From: CAZTZY01 sp964617765
Lineage (GTDB): Bacteria > Pseudomonadota > Gammaproteobacteria > Pseudomonadales > DT-91
Direction of reading: 5' to 3'
DNA length: 32,815 bases
Assembly: GCA_964617765.1 (NCBI GenBank)
Contig: CAZTZY010000023.1
Coordinates: 1-32,815, forward strand
The notes beneath the pieces were generated by a model. That model did no database searches. It was not told where the DNA came from and saw nothing but the letters and a program-made list of their open reading frames with translations. Below are positions 15,372 through 23,468 of the stretch, piece after piece. The translations under genes and the position numbers were made by a program. The first letter of the stretch is position 1. Each line of letters starts with the position of its first letter.

Positions 15372-16496
15372 ATGGCACTAAATACACCAGAAGAACTGAT
15401 CACCGATATTCGCCTCGGTAAAATGGTTATCCTGATGGATGACGAAGACCGGGAAAATGAAGGAGATATCCTGATTGCCGCTGAATGCGTGAAGCCGCAG
15501 GATATTAATTTCATGGCCAAATATGCGCGTGGCCTGATCTGTTTGACACTCAGTGATGCGCGTTGCCGCCAATTAAACTTGCCATTAATGGTAGAGAACA
15601 ATAATTGCCAGCATCAAACCAATTTTACCTTGTCGATTGAAGCGGCTGAAGGTGTCAGTACCGGCATATCGGCTGCTGATCGCGCACATACAGTGCGTAC
15701 GGCAGTAGCAAAAAATGCCAAGCCCGGCGATATAGTGCAGCCAGGACATATCTTTCCATTACGGGCCCAAAAAGGCGGGGTATTAACCCGTGCGGGACAT
15801 ACTGAAGCTGGCTGTGATTTGGCGCGTTTGGCTGGTTTTGAGCCCGCAGCCGTTATTGTCGAAATCATGAATGACGACGGAACTATGGCGCGCAGGCCAG
15901 AGCTTGAAATATTTGCCAAGGAACATGGATTGAAAATTGGTACGATAGCCGATCTTATCCATTACCGTGTGTTGAATGAGAAAACCGTTGAGCTGATTGA
16001 TGAAGGCATCATCAATACTGAATATGGCGAATTCCTGTTGCAGCGTTATCAGGATACCTTGCATGGTCGAGTGCATTTTGTGATGAAAAAAGGCGATATT
16101 AATAGCGATGAGCCAGCGCTGGTACGTGTACATGTCGTCAACACTGTGCGTGATGTCATGCTTGCGGACCTGCCTGAAAGCAAAGGCTGGAATATGCAGC
16201 GCGCTATCAAGCAAGTGGCCAAAGAAGGTAAAGGCGTTATTGTGCTTTTGGCACAACAGGAAGGCGCTGAAGATTTGATGTTCAGCAGTGATATTGTATT
16301 GGGTAAAAAAACATTGCCTAGTGCGATCAAACAACGCGATACAGAAATGAACCTGAGTGTAGGTCTGGGCTCACAATTGCTGCGTGAATCCGGCGTTAGA
16401 AAAATGCGTTTGATGTCATCGCCGGTCAAATATAACGCCATTTCAGGTTTTGATCTTGAAGTGGTTGAATTTGTTTCCTATAAAGACAGCAAGTAA
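15372..16496 (+). CDS. ribBA: RibB-type DHBP synthase fused to a zinc-less GTP cyclohydrolase II-like domain (RibBX)
   Basis: The N-terminal half (about residues 1-205) is 3,4-dihydroxy-2-butanone-4-phosphate synthase. It shows the acidic loop DDEDRENEGDI, GLICLTLSD, the RAHTVRTA segment and RAGHTEAGCDLARLAG, and makes the four-carbon precursor of lumazine. The C-terminal half has the length of GTP cyclohydrolase II. It lacks the zinc cysteines (C-x10-C-x-C) and the catalytic core; where they should be it reads VHVVNTVRDVMLADLPES. Such RibBX proteins are known from proteobacteria and probably do not open GTP, so a separate ribA is expected elsewhere. Total 374 residues; start with CAGGT upstream. 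Confidence 0.93.
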   Translation: MALNTPEELITDIRLGKMVILMDDEDRENEGDILIAAECVKPQDINFMAKYARGLICLTLSDARCRQLNLPLMVENNNCQHQTNFTLSIEAAEGVSTGISAADRAHTVRTAVAKNAKPGDIVQPGHIFPLRAQKGGVLTRAGHTEAGCDLARLAGFEPAAVIVEIMNDDGTMARRPELEIFAKEHGLKIGTIADLIHYRVLNEKTVELIDEGIINTEYGEFLLQRYQDTLHGRVHFVMKKGDINSDEPALVRVHVVNTVRDVMLADLPESKGWNMQRAIKQVAKEGKGVIVLLAQQEGAEDLMFSSDIVLGKKTLPSAIKQRDTEMNLSVGLGSQLLRESGVRKMRLMSSPVKYNAISGFDLEVVEFVSYKDSK

Positions 16497-16507
16497 GCAG
16501 GTAATTT

Positions 16508-16981
16508 ATGACTATGCGTGTAATTGAAGGGAAATACGACGTCAAGGATGCCAAAATTGCAATTATTGCCGGGCGTTGGCATGCACTGATTGTGGATGGA
16601 TTAATGGAAGGTGCAATTGCCTGCCTGAAAAAACACGGCGTGACGGACGATAATATCACTCTTATTCGTGCTCCTGGCGCGTTTGAAATTCCGTTGTTGG
16701 TGCAGAAAGTCGCTGCACAGCAGCAGTATGATGCCATTATTACCCTTGGTGCTGTGATTCGTGGCGATACCCCGCATTTTGAATATGTGGCAGGTACCTG
16801 TGTGAATGGCATGGCACAAATCAGTCTGGATTATGATGTACCAGTGGCTTTCGGTGTGTTAACTGTCAATACATTGGAGCAAGCGTTAGAGCGTATTGGT
16901 GGAAAACCGGAAATAGGCCATAAAGGCGAAGAAGCAGCGCTATCTGCGCTGGAAATGATTAACTTGTTGAAGCAGCTATGA
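16508..16981 (+). CDS. ribH: 6,7-dimethyl-8-ribityllumazine synthase
   Basis: RibH condenses the RibD-pathway product with 3,4-dihydroxy-2-butanone-4-phosphate to lumazine. The 157-residue protein shows EGKYDVKDAKIAIIAGRWH, RAPGAFEIPLL, TLGAVIRGDTPHFEYV (with the catalytic His) and the phosphate-site region GGKPEIGHKGEEAA. Many enzymes have RFN at the substrate loop; this one has RWH. The stop overlaps the nusB start (ATGATG), so the two are translationally coupled. Its product needs riboflavin synthase, which is missing from this operon. Confidence 0.97.
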   Translation: MTMRVIEGKYDVKDAKIAIIAGRWHALIVDGLMEGAIACLKKHGVTDDNITLIRAPGAFEIPLLVQKVAAQQQYDAIITLGAVIRGDTPHFEYVAGTCVNGMAQISLDYDVPVAFGVLTVNTLEQALERIGGKPEIGHKGEEAALSALEMINLLKQL

Positions 16982-17445
16982 TGTCTACATCCATTACTGA
17001 AAAACAAACTCTGGTCGCCAAGCGTAGAAAAGCACGTCATTACGCTATGCAGGCACTTTACCAGTGGAAAATGTCAGGTTCCGCGTTGAACCAGATTGAA
17101 GCGGAATTCCATACGGATAATGATTTCACCAAAGTTGATAATGATTATTTTCATGAAATCCTGCATCAGGTTCCTGCGCAGCTTGATGAAATCGATAGTG
17201 CTATCGAGCCTGCACTGAAGGATCTCAGTATGGATGAAATCGGGCCAGTAGAACATGCATTATTACGCATGGCAGTTTATGAATTAAAAGCGCGAATGGA
17301 TGTTCCCTATAAAGTGGTTATTAATGAAGCGGTAGCGTTAGCCAAAAAATTTGGCCCTGCAGACAGCCACAAATTCGTGAATGCCATCCTGGATAAAGTG
17401 GTTGAGCAATATCGCAGCGCCGAGCTTAAACACGCGGGTCGCTAA
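16978..17445 (+). CDS. nusB: NusB, transcription antitermination factor
   Basis: NusB with NusE (S10) binds boxA RNA and supports antitermination of rRNA operons. The 155-residue, mainly helical protein has the conserved N-terminal KRRKARHYAMQALYQWKMS, the middle ALLRMAVYELKARMDVPYKVVINEAVALAKKFG, and the C-terminal DSHKFVNAILDKV. The first ATG (16978) overlaps the ribH stop by four bases; a second ATG follows directly at 16981. Its location between ribH and thiL is the usual gammaproteobacterial arrangement. Confidence 0.97.
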   Translation: MMSTSITEKQTLVAKRRKARHYAMQALYQWKMSGSALNQIEAEFHTDNDFTKVDNDYFHEILHQVPAQLDEIDSAIEPALKDLSMDEIGPVEHALLRMAVYELKARMDVPYKVVINEAVALAKKFGPADSHKFVNAILDKVVEQYRSAELKHAGR

Positions 17446-17446
17446 T

Positions 17447-18415
17447 ATGGAGCAGTCGTCCATACAAACAGTGGGCGTTGAATTTCAAATCATCCAGCAA
17501 TATTTTGCAAAAAATGCCCACTATGATGAGAGTGTCATCTTGGGTATTGGTGATGATTGTGCGCTTGTTATTCCTTCGGTTAATACCCAGCAAGTCATAT
17601 CGGTAGATACCTCCATTGCCGGTCGACATTTTCCTGAAGATGCAGATCCATTCTCTATTGCCTATCGTGCCTTAAATGTCAGTTTGAGTGATCTGGCGGC
17701 CATGGGCGCTAAAGCCAGATGGTTTACATTAGCACTTACATTGCCATCTTTTGATCCTGTATGGTTACAAGAATTTTCGCGGGGATTATTCCAGGCTGCC
17801 ATTAATGCCGAGGTGCAGTTGATTGGTGGTGATACCACAAAAGGCCCAATGGCGATAACCATTCAAGTGCAAGGCGAATTACCTATAGGTAAAGCATTGA
17901 AGCGGAGTGGGGCAAAAGTGGGTGACGCCATCTATGTCAGCGGAAATTTAGGCGATGCCGGTGCTGGATTGGCACTATACCAACAAAAAAAGCCGTTGAT
18001 AAAAAAAACGGGCAGTGAAGCATTACTGAAAGCTTATTTACACCCTGAGCCAGAATTACTATTAGGTGAAAAATTGCTGTATAAGGCTAATAGCTGTATT
18101 GATATTTCCGATGGGTTTCTTGCTGATTTAAGCCATATATTACGGGCATCGAAAGTCGGTGCAGAAATAGACCTCAATCAGATCCCCCTTTCAGCAGCAT
18201 TGTTAGAATTCACAGATAAAAAAGACGCCCTCAATCTGGCGTTGACTGCAGGCGATGATTATAAATTGTGTTTCACCAGCAATTTAAGTGCAGTGGAAAA
18301 TGGCTATTGTGTCGGCAAAATTATTGCAGAAAGGCAACTGATATTGCTAAACCAGCCCGAAGATTTCAACATTAAAAAAACAGGATTTGATCATTTTGCT
18401 GAAAACACCGTTTAA
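17447..18415 (+). CDS. thiL: Thiamine-monophosphate kinase
   Basis: ThiL phosphorylates thiamine monophosphate to the active cofactor thiamine pyrophosphate. The 322-residue protein shows the AIR-synthase-like fold motifs: GIGDDCAL, the VDTSIAGRHF region, LSDLAAMGA, GGDTTKG, DISDGFLADL and AGDDYKLCF. The start at 17447, one base after the nusB stop, puts VEFQIIQQYF at the normal position; the frame is open further upstream inside nusB but that part is not conserved. Its 3' end overlaps the predicted pgpA start by about 20-30 bases, implying coupling. Confidence 0.96.
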   Translation: MEQSSIQTVGVEFQIIQQYFAKNAHYDESVILGIGDDCALVIPSVNTQQVISVDTSIAGRHFPEDADPFSIAYRALNVSLSDLAAMGAKARWFTLALTLPSFDPVWLQEFSRGLFQAAINAEVQLIGGDTTKGPMAITIQVQGELPIGKALKRSGAKVGDAIYVSGNLGDAGAGLALYQQKKPLIKKTGSEALLKAYLHPEPELLLGEKLLYKANSCIDISDGFLADLSHILRASKVGAEIDLNQIPLSAALLEFTDKKDALNLALTAGDDYKLCFTSNLSAVENGYCVGKIIAERQLILLNQPEDFNIKKTGFDHFAENTV

Positions 18416-18893
18416 TCTTAAAAGCCCGGTTCATTGGTTAGCTATAGGCTTCGGAAGTGGTTTACTCAAGCCCGCACCTGGCACCTGGGGTACTTTGCTG
18501 GCGATACCTTTTTATTTCCTATTGATGAAATGGCCATTGCCCTATTATGGGTTATTTATTCTCTGTGCATTTCTTGCAGGTATTTACCTGTGCGGAAAAA
18601 CCGCCAAAGATATTGGTGCGCATGATCATGGTTCTATCGTGTGGGATGAATTTGTCGGTTTGTGGATTGCACTGGCGTTTATTCCCAAAGAAAATCATCT
18701 TTACTGGGTGGCGGCAGGTTTTGTGGCATTCCGTTTCTTCGATATTGTAAAGCCATTCCCGATAGGATTACTGGATAAAAAAGTCCATGGCGGATTTGGT
18801 ATTATGTTAGATGATGTGATTGCAGGTTTTTATGCCATGGCATGTTTGATGATTGCTGAAGAAGCCTATACCTATTACGCAATATCTTTATAA
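18387..18893 (+). CDS. pgpA: Phosphatidylglycerophosphatase A
   Basis: PgpA removes the phosphate of phosphatidylglycerophosphate to give phosphatidylglycerol. The 168-residue membrane protein shows GSGLLKPAPGTWGTLLAIP, then IVWDEFVGLWIAL with the acidic metal ligands, and DIVKPFPIGLLDKKVHGGFGIMLDDVIAG. It has about four hydrophobic segments. No in-frame ATG precedes the conserved region, so the start must be non-AUG. TTG at 18387 and TTG at 18396 are the candidates; AGGA at 18382-18385 suits the second better. Both lie within the end of thiL. It closes the glyA-nrdR-rib-nusB-thiL run. Confidence 0.94.
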   Translation: MIILLKTPFNLKSPVHWLAIGFGSGLLKPAPGTWGTLLAIPFYFLLMKWPLPYYGLFILCAFLAGIYLCGKTAKDIGAHDHGSIVWDEFVGLWIALAFIPKENHLYWVAAGFVAFRFFDIVKPFPIGLLDKKVHGGFGIMLDDVIAGFYAMACLMIAEEAYTYYAISL

Positions 18894-18920
18894 AAGGGGA
18901 AGGGTTTTCAATCGTTCCCC
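18892..18920 (-). terminator. Terminator between convergent pgpA and dienelactone hydrolase genes
   Basis: GGGGAA (18896-18901) and TTCCCC (18915-18920) form a 6-bp stem with a 13-base loop. Four A residues at 18892-18895 give a T-run when read on the - strand, so it suits the - strand gene ending at 18930. It may also slow transcription from pgpA. Confidence 0.5.
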
Positions 18921-18929
18921 GATTACAGC

Positions 18930-19721
18930 CTATTTGAATATGCTGGCAAACAGTGCCAGCGTTTGTTGCCACGAATCCTGGTCAGCGTTTTGATCATACG
19001 CCAAAGGCATATCAAATTGCTTGCCCAGCTTATCGGCGCCCGGGTTGGTAAAAGAATGTTTAACGCCAGGGTAAACTTGAACGCCAAAGTTAGCACTGGC
19101 ATTGAACATTTCCAGGGTAAATGCCGACACTTGTTCGGCAGGAATCATGGCATCAGCACCCCCGGTGAAAATGCGAATTTTAGCTTTGATATTGGGTTTA
19201 ATATCGGCTGGCAAGTTAGATGCCAGGGTGCCATGAAAACTGACGACAGCAGCCAGTGGTTTTCCGATGCGTGCCATATGTAAAACAATAGCACCGCCAA
19301 AACAATAACCTATAGCTGCAATATTATCTTTCGCTGTAGCTTGATGAGTATTGAGTAATTCATAGGCGGCATCAAAGCGTTTCTCTGCAGCAGGAAGATC
19401 ATTGAAAACTTCCATCATGAAAGCCTTGGCGTTATCCGGATGAGCAGCCACCTTGCCAGAACCGTACATATCAAGAGCGAGGGCAGTGTAACCCGCCTTG
19501 GCTAACATATAAGCCCTGTTTTTAGCATAATCATTATAGCCCCACCATTCATGCACGATTAAAATGCCCGGGCGTTTGCCTTTGCTATCATCATAAGCAA
19601 TGTAGCCGCTGAATTTGGCATTATCGACAGTATAGGTGACATCTTCAGTAATGATTTTGGCATGGGTTAACATTGAGAACAGGCTGATAGATAAGAGGGT
19701 TAATAAATGTAGGTATTTCAT
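18930..19721 (-). CDS. Secreted dienelactone hydrolase family protein
   Basis: A 263-residue alpha/beta hydrolase with a signal peptide (hydrophobic MKYLHLLTLLSISLFSML, cleavage probably after THA). The triad can be seen: Cys in GYCFGGA (nucleophile), Asp in FTGGADAMIP and His in PGVKHSFTNPG. VHEWWGYNDYAKNRAYMLAKAG is the typical N-terminal part of the fold. Named members hydrolyse dienelactone in aromatic degradation, but many exported relatives have unknown ester substrates, and no aromatic pathway is nearby. GGAGC lies at good distance before the ATG. A hairpin ends the gene at 18892-18920. Confidence 0.88.
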   Translation of the reverse strand: MKYLHLLTLLSISLFSMLTHAKIITEDVTYTVDNAKFSGYIAYDDSKGKRPGILIVHEWWGYNDYAKNRAYMLAKAGYTALALDMYGSGKVAAHPDNAKAFMMEVFNDLPAAEKRFDAAYELLNTHQATAKDNIAAIGYCFGGAIVLHMARIGKPLAAVVSFHGTLASNLPADIKPNIKAKIRIFTGGADAMIPAEQVSAFTLEMFNASANFGVQVYPGVKHSFTNPGADKLGKQFDMPLAYDQNADQDSWQQTLALFASIFK

Positions 19722-19775
19722 AATAGCTCCTGGCAGATAATGAATAATAATCAGTGTAGCGGTGTAAAGGCGAGT

Positions 19776-20624
19776 TTACCACTCGTTGCGAATACGCAAA
19801 AATCGCGGAAATCTGGGCAGTCCTTTTTTAGTCAAGCCATTAAAACGATAAGTAATGGTTGAACCAACAGGCGGGGGATTTTTGCGTTCAGCATCGGTAA
19901 AGCCGGTACCAATCCGAAAGTGTAAATTCATGCCGTTAACTACCTCCATAGACCCCATCATGTTTTGGTATTTACCTTTACCGGCAATATGGCGAAATAC
20001 AATAGCCTCAGCATCATCAAAAGGTTTGAGTTTTAATAAATCATCACTTCGTTCGCCTTTATACAAGGAGTTGCCTTTGTGCAGCATCAAGCCTTCGCCG
20101 CCTGCATTCACCACGCTTTCCATTTGTTGTTGCAGTTGTTGGCGATTGTCGACTTTCCATTGTTTAACCAACTGGATATAAATGGGGGGATTGTTGCCTA
20201 ACAGGTCATGTAGATGACGAAGACGTTGATCGAAGTCATAAGGATATTTCGGGGCATCAAAAACCATATAGTGAATTGATCGCCAGTCGGAATTATTATT
20301 GCTATCAGTTCTTACTATGCCGGAAAGTTGTTCAAAGCCACCTCGCTTAAGCCACAATTCACCATCCAGCGGTTCAGCAGGAAAATTTTTGGTAAACCAT
20401 GCAGGAGCTGCAAAGGCGTGGCCATTGCGTGAGATAAGAGCTTTGCCATTCCAGTAAGCCCTGACACCGTCATATTTCTCACTGACCCAGTATTCGTCCA
20501 GCACAATATCCTTATGTAAATTATTGGCGAGCAATAAACGTGGAATGTATGTGTGTTTTTCAGCAAGGGTATTGGCAGCAGTGAAAGTCAGAAAAAATGA
20601 AACAATAAGGGCTAGGTAATGCAT
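19776..20624 (-). CDS. ligE: Periplasmic ATP-dependent DNA ligase (LigE type)
   Basis: A compact ATP-dependent DNA ligase with an N-terminal signal peptide (MHYLALIVSFFLTFTAANTLAEK), a combination found in LigE enzymes of gamma- and betaproteobacteria. The nucleotidyl-transferase motifs are in order: motif I SEKYDGVRAYW (Lys at about 50), motif III LDGELWL, motif IV GGEGLMLH and motif V LLKLKP. A short OB domain ends with RFPRFLRIR. The signal peptide suggests action on DNA in the periplasm, perhaps in nick repair during uptake or in extracellular DNA. The start three codons in from the first ATG is preferred because AAGGA then lies eight bases upstream. It is 20 bases from hemW and likely co-transcribed. 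Confidence 0.9.
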   Translation of the reverse strand: MHYLALIVSFFLTFTAANTLAEKHTYIPRLLLANNLHKDIVLDEYWVSEKYDGVRAYWNGKALISRNGHAFAAPAWFTKNFPAEPLDGELWLKRGGFEQLSGIVRTDSNNNSDWRSIHYMVFDAPKYPYDFDQRLRHLHDLLGNNPPIYIQLVKQWKVDNRQQLQQQMESVVNAGGEGLMLHKGNSLYKGERSDDLLKLKPFDDAEAIVFRHIAGKGKYQNMMGSMEVVNGMNLHFRIGTGFTDAERKNPPPVGSTITYRFNGLTKKGLPRFPRFLRIRNEW

Positions 20625-20653
20625 GGTATTCATCCTTGAATAAACCGTGGAAT

Positions 20654-21808
20654 TCAGCCAATGATAGCGTTATTCAGCAAACGTTCAAGCACAGTATTTA
20701 AATAACGCCGGCCTAATGGCGTGGCATAAAGGGTTTCACCGATAACCAGCAAACCATCGTTGATCAAAGGCTGGCAGAGCAACTGTAATTTTTTAAGGCT
20801 AGAGCCGGTATATTGCAAAAGTAACTCAGTATTCATGCCTGCGTTCAGGCGTAAACAATTCATCAGGCTCTCAAATAAAATATCCTCGGGCGCAATAATG
20901 TCAGGCGTTAATCCAAACAGGTCAGTGCGAGCCATATAGTCTTTGGGCAAGCGGGTTTTCTGGTAGCGGATAATATGCTGTTGATCAAGTAAAGTGATTT
21001 TGCCATGGGCGCCGGCACCAATCGCCAGATAATCACCAAACTGCCAGTAATTCTGGTTATGGCGAGCTTGCTGGTGATTTTTGGCAAAGGCAGAAATTTC
21101 GTATTGGCTGAAACCGTTAGCGTGCAGCAGGCTGAATCCGGCTTCCTGGATATCAGCAAGCGCATCTTCAACCGGAAGGGCAGGAGGATAACGGAAAAAC
21201 TCAGTGTTATGCTCAATAGTAAGCTGGTACCAGGAAATATGTTCTACATCGGTATCAATGGCTTGTTGCAGGTCAGTCAGTGCTTGATCAATCGTTTGCT
21301 CAGGCAAGCCATGCATTAAATCCAGATTAATGCGATTGAACCCGGCACTTTGTGCTGCGATGACTGCATCCAGTGCATCGCTCGAATTATGCACGCGACC
21401 AAGCCGGGTTAGGTGTTGTTGCTGGAAACTCTGGATGCCAATCGATAAACGATTAATGCCCGCACTGAATAAATCCGCAAATTTCTGCTGTTCGCTACTG
21501 CCAGGGTTGGCTTCCAGGGTGATTTCAATATTATCGGCAAACGATAATTTAATAGCGCAAGCTTCCAGTATTTTGGCTATGCCGCGGGCAGAAAAAAGGC
21601 TGGGAGTGCCGCCGCCAATAAAAATACTCTGGAGTTGCCTGCCTTGTACATAAGGCAGTTCACTATCAAGGTCACGCAACAAACAATCGATATAAGCGGA
21701 TTCAGGAATGCCGGTGGTATCAACATGGGAATTGAAATCGCAGTAAGGGCATTTTTTTGCACACCATGGGATGTGGATGTACAGTGAGAGTGGCGGCAGT
21801 GTTAGCAC
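20654..21808 (-). CDS. hemW: HemW, radical SAM heme chaperone
   Basis: HemW is a radical SAM family protein once taken for anaerobic coproporphyrinogen oxidase and now regarded as a heme chaperone. The 384-residue protein has the iron-sulfur motif CAKKCPYCDF (Cys 16, 20, 23), IFIGGGTPSLF, ITLEANPG, RLSIGIQSF and the downstream INLDLMHGLPEQT, plus the C-terminal HemN-like domain. The start codon is GTG, one base after the rdgB stop, with AGGG five bases upstream. The rdgB-hemW neighbourhood is standard for gammaproteobacteria. Confidence 0.96.
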   Translation of the reverse strand: MLTLPPLSLYIHIPWCAKKCPYCDFNSHVDTTGIPESAYIDCLLRDLDSELPYVQGRQLQSIFIGGGTPSLFSARGIAKILEACAIKLSFADNIEITLEANPGSSEQQKFADLFSAGINRLSIGIQSFQQQHLTRLGRVHNSSDALDAVIAAQSAGFNRINLDLMHGLPEQTIDQALTDLQQAIDTDVEHISWYQLTIEHNTEFFRYPPALPVEDALADIQEAGFSLLHANGFSQYEISAFAKNHQQARHNQNYWQFGDYLAIGAGAHGKITLLDQQHIIRYQKTRLPKDYMARTDLFGLTPDIIAPEDILFESLMNCLRLNAGMNTELLLQYTGSSLKKLQLLCQPLINDGLLVIGETLYATPLGRRYLNTVLERLLNNAIIG

Positions 21809-21809
21809 T

Positions 21810-22418
21810 TCAACCCTGTAAATAACGAATCAATGCAGATACCGCCTGGCCACGATGGCTTACCCGGTTTTTTAATTCAGGAGATAACCCCGCTGAAACC
21901 TGCTGCTGTTCTGTGGCAAAGAATAAAGGATCATAACCAAAGCCATTCAAGCCCGATGGAGTATGCAAAATGGAGCCTTCCCACTGGCCATGAAAAATTA
22001 ACGGGGTTGGGTCTGCAGCATGAGACATTAAAACGAGTACACAATGAAAGCGTGCGGTACGTTTATCGTCGGGAATATTTATCATTGCCTCAAGCAATTT
22101 TTTATTGTTGCTGGCATCAGTCGCATTCGCGCCACTGAAGCGGGCAGAATAAATGCCGGGCATACCGTTCAGGGCATCCACTTCAAGGCCGGAATCATCG
22201 GCCAATGCCGGCAGGCCGGTTTCCTTGCAGGCGTGCCGCGCCTTGATGATGGCGTTTTCTACAAAAGTGAGGCCGGTTTCCTCGGCATCAATAACGCTAT
22301 ACAGTGATTGTGGTTCAACATGAATACCATGACCAGCAAAAATGGCGGTAAATTCTTTCAGTTTGCCCTGGTTGCCACTGGCTAAAACCAGCTTGTCAAA
22401 ACCGGCAGATTTATTCAT
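21810..22418 (-). CDS. rdgB: XTP/dITP diphosphatase (non-canonical purine NTP pyrophosphatase)
   Basis: RdgB hydrolyses dITP, dXTP and ITP to monophosphates and keeps deaminated purines out of DNA. The 202-residue protein shows LVLASGNQGKLKEF, GLTFVENAIIKARHA, ALADDSGLEVDALNGMPGIYSARF and NGFGYDPLF, with the C-terminal NRVSHRGQAV. The family length is normal. Its first eight bases overlap the end of the DUF4426 gene and its stop is one base from hemW, giving a tightly coupled set. Confidence 0.97.
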   Translation of the reverse strand: MNKSAGFDKLVLASGNQGKLKEFTAIFAGHGIHVEPQSLYSVIDAEETGLTFVENAIIKARHACKETGLPALADDSGLEVDALNGMPGIYSARFSGANATDASNNKKLLEAMINIPDDKRTARFHCVLVLMSHAADPTPLIFHGQWEGSILHTPSGLNGFGYDPLFFATEQQQVSAGLSPELKNRVSHRGQAVSALIRYLQG

Positions 22419-22863
22419 CGGTATAGAGCATTTTGTTGAATTGCAGTTTATAGGCAGGTTTATTCGGGTCAGGCTGGATCATCAAGGTGAAATACAGCGT
22501 GGTTTTATTCTGGAATTCAAAGCTGCCCAGGTAATAAATCGCCAGTTCCTCGCGCACCTCAGTAAAACCCAGGGGAACAGTTCTGATCAGGTCATATTGG
22601 TCACCGGTCACCACCGCAGTGACATTTTTCAGGGTGCCATCAGCCTGTTTTTGCAATACCGCAATATTCATCAGGGCCCGGGATTTGGAGCGTACAATGT
22701 TGTAGGCCTGGGCAATTTCAGGGGTTAAAAAACCGGTGTTGAAAACACTGTAATGCACTTCGTAGTTATCGAAGGTTTGCACATTGTTTTCGGCACTCCA
22801 GGAAAATGGGGCGAGGCAGGCCAGGATGATAAAAAGCCAATGGCGTTGGAATAGTAGTGACAT
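22411..22863 (-). CDS. DUF4426 exported protein
   Basis: A 150-residue protein with a signal peptide (MSLLFQRHWLFIILACLAPFSWSAE) and a predicted beta-rich periplasmic domain. It contains YEVHYSVFNTGFLTPEIAQAY written in the family style, then NIAVLQK and the C-terminal LQFNKMLYTDE. It matches the DUF4426 family, regularly found between metW and rdgB in gammaproteobacteria. Its function is unknown. It ends inside the rdgB start (8-base overlap) and begins 12 bases after metW. Confidence 0.88.
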   Translation of the reverse strand: MSLLFQRHWLFIILACLAPFSWSAENNVQTFDNYEVHYSVFNTGFLTPEIAQAYNIVRSKSRALMNIAVLQKQADGTLKNVTAVVTGDQYDLIRTVPLGFTEVREELAIYYLGSFEFQNKTTLYFTLMIQPDPNKPAYKLQFNKMLYTDE

Positions 22864-22875
22864 AGAAAAACCGTT

Positions 22876-23466
22876 TTATTTGCTGAGATGATAAATGGCG
22901 GTAGAGCCAAACAGGTTTGGCCAGAATTCAGCCAGGTTATTCAGACGTTGGTCAGGCGTAGTGACAACACGATTGAGCACTTTAATCTCGCGCTTCCTGA
23001 GCAAGGCTTCAAAATCCTGTATGGTACAAAAGTGAATATTCGGAGTATTGTACCAGCTATAAGGCATAAATTTTGAAACCGGCATCCGGCCTTTGGTGGA
23101 TAAATCCAGTCGGCAGCGCCAATGGCCAAAGTTTGGGAATGCGACAATGCTTTGTTTGCCAACGCGCAGGGTTTCTTCCAATACCTTATCGGGATGATGC
23201 ATGGCTTGCAGGGTTTGTGTCATAACCACCACATCAAAACTGTTATCAGTAAAGTTGCTTAAACCCTCATCCAGGTTTTGTTCAATCACATTCACGCCTT
23301 TGGCAAGGCAAGCATTGAATTTATCGGCATCAATTTCAATGCCAAGGCCATTCACGGCCTTTTGTTTTTGCAAATTATAAAGCAGGGTGCCATCACCACA
23401 GCCTAAATCCAGTACACGGCTATTGGGAGTTATCCATTGTTGAATTACATCAAGGTCAACACGCAT
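22876..23466 (-). CDS. metW: MetW, methyltransferase-like partner of MetX
   Basis: MetW is a small class I methyltransferase-fold protein always coupled to MetX in this arrangement and needed for full homoserine acylation. The 196-residue protein shows the SAM-fold motif VLDLGCGDGTLLYNL (about residues 18-32), the acidic GLGIEID, VVMTQTLQAMHHPDKVLEE and FPNFGHWRCRLDL. GGAGGG within the end of metX lies nine bases upstream of its ATG. The two genes are two bases apart. Confidence 0.95.
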   Translation of the reverse strand: MRVDLDVIQQWITPNSRVLDLGCGDGTLLYNLQKQKAVNGLGIEIDADKFNACLAKGVNVIEQNLDEGLSNFTDNSFDVVVMTQTLQAMHHPDKVLEETLRVGKQSIVAFPNFGHWRCRLDLSTKGRMPVSKFMPYSWYNTPNIHFCTIQDFEALLRKREIKVLNRVVTTPDQRLNNLAEFWPNLFGSTAIYHLSK

Positions 23467-23468
23467 GA

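Noticed and set aside
15783..16334. A 183-codon antisense frame in ribBA
   Set aside because: Fully opposite a conserved enzyme with clear motifs, no ribosome site and no recognisable product.
16508..16981. RWH in place of RFN in lumazine synthase as a sign of a different enzyme class
   Set aside because: Aromatic substitution at this place occurs in working lumazine synthases; the catalytic His and phosphate-site residues are intact.
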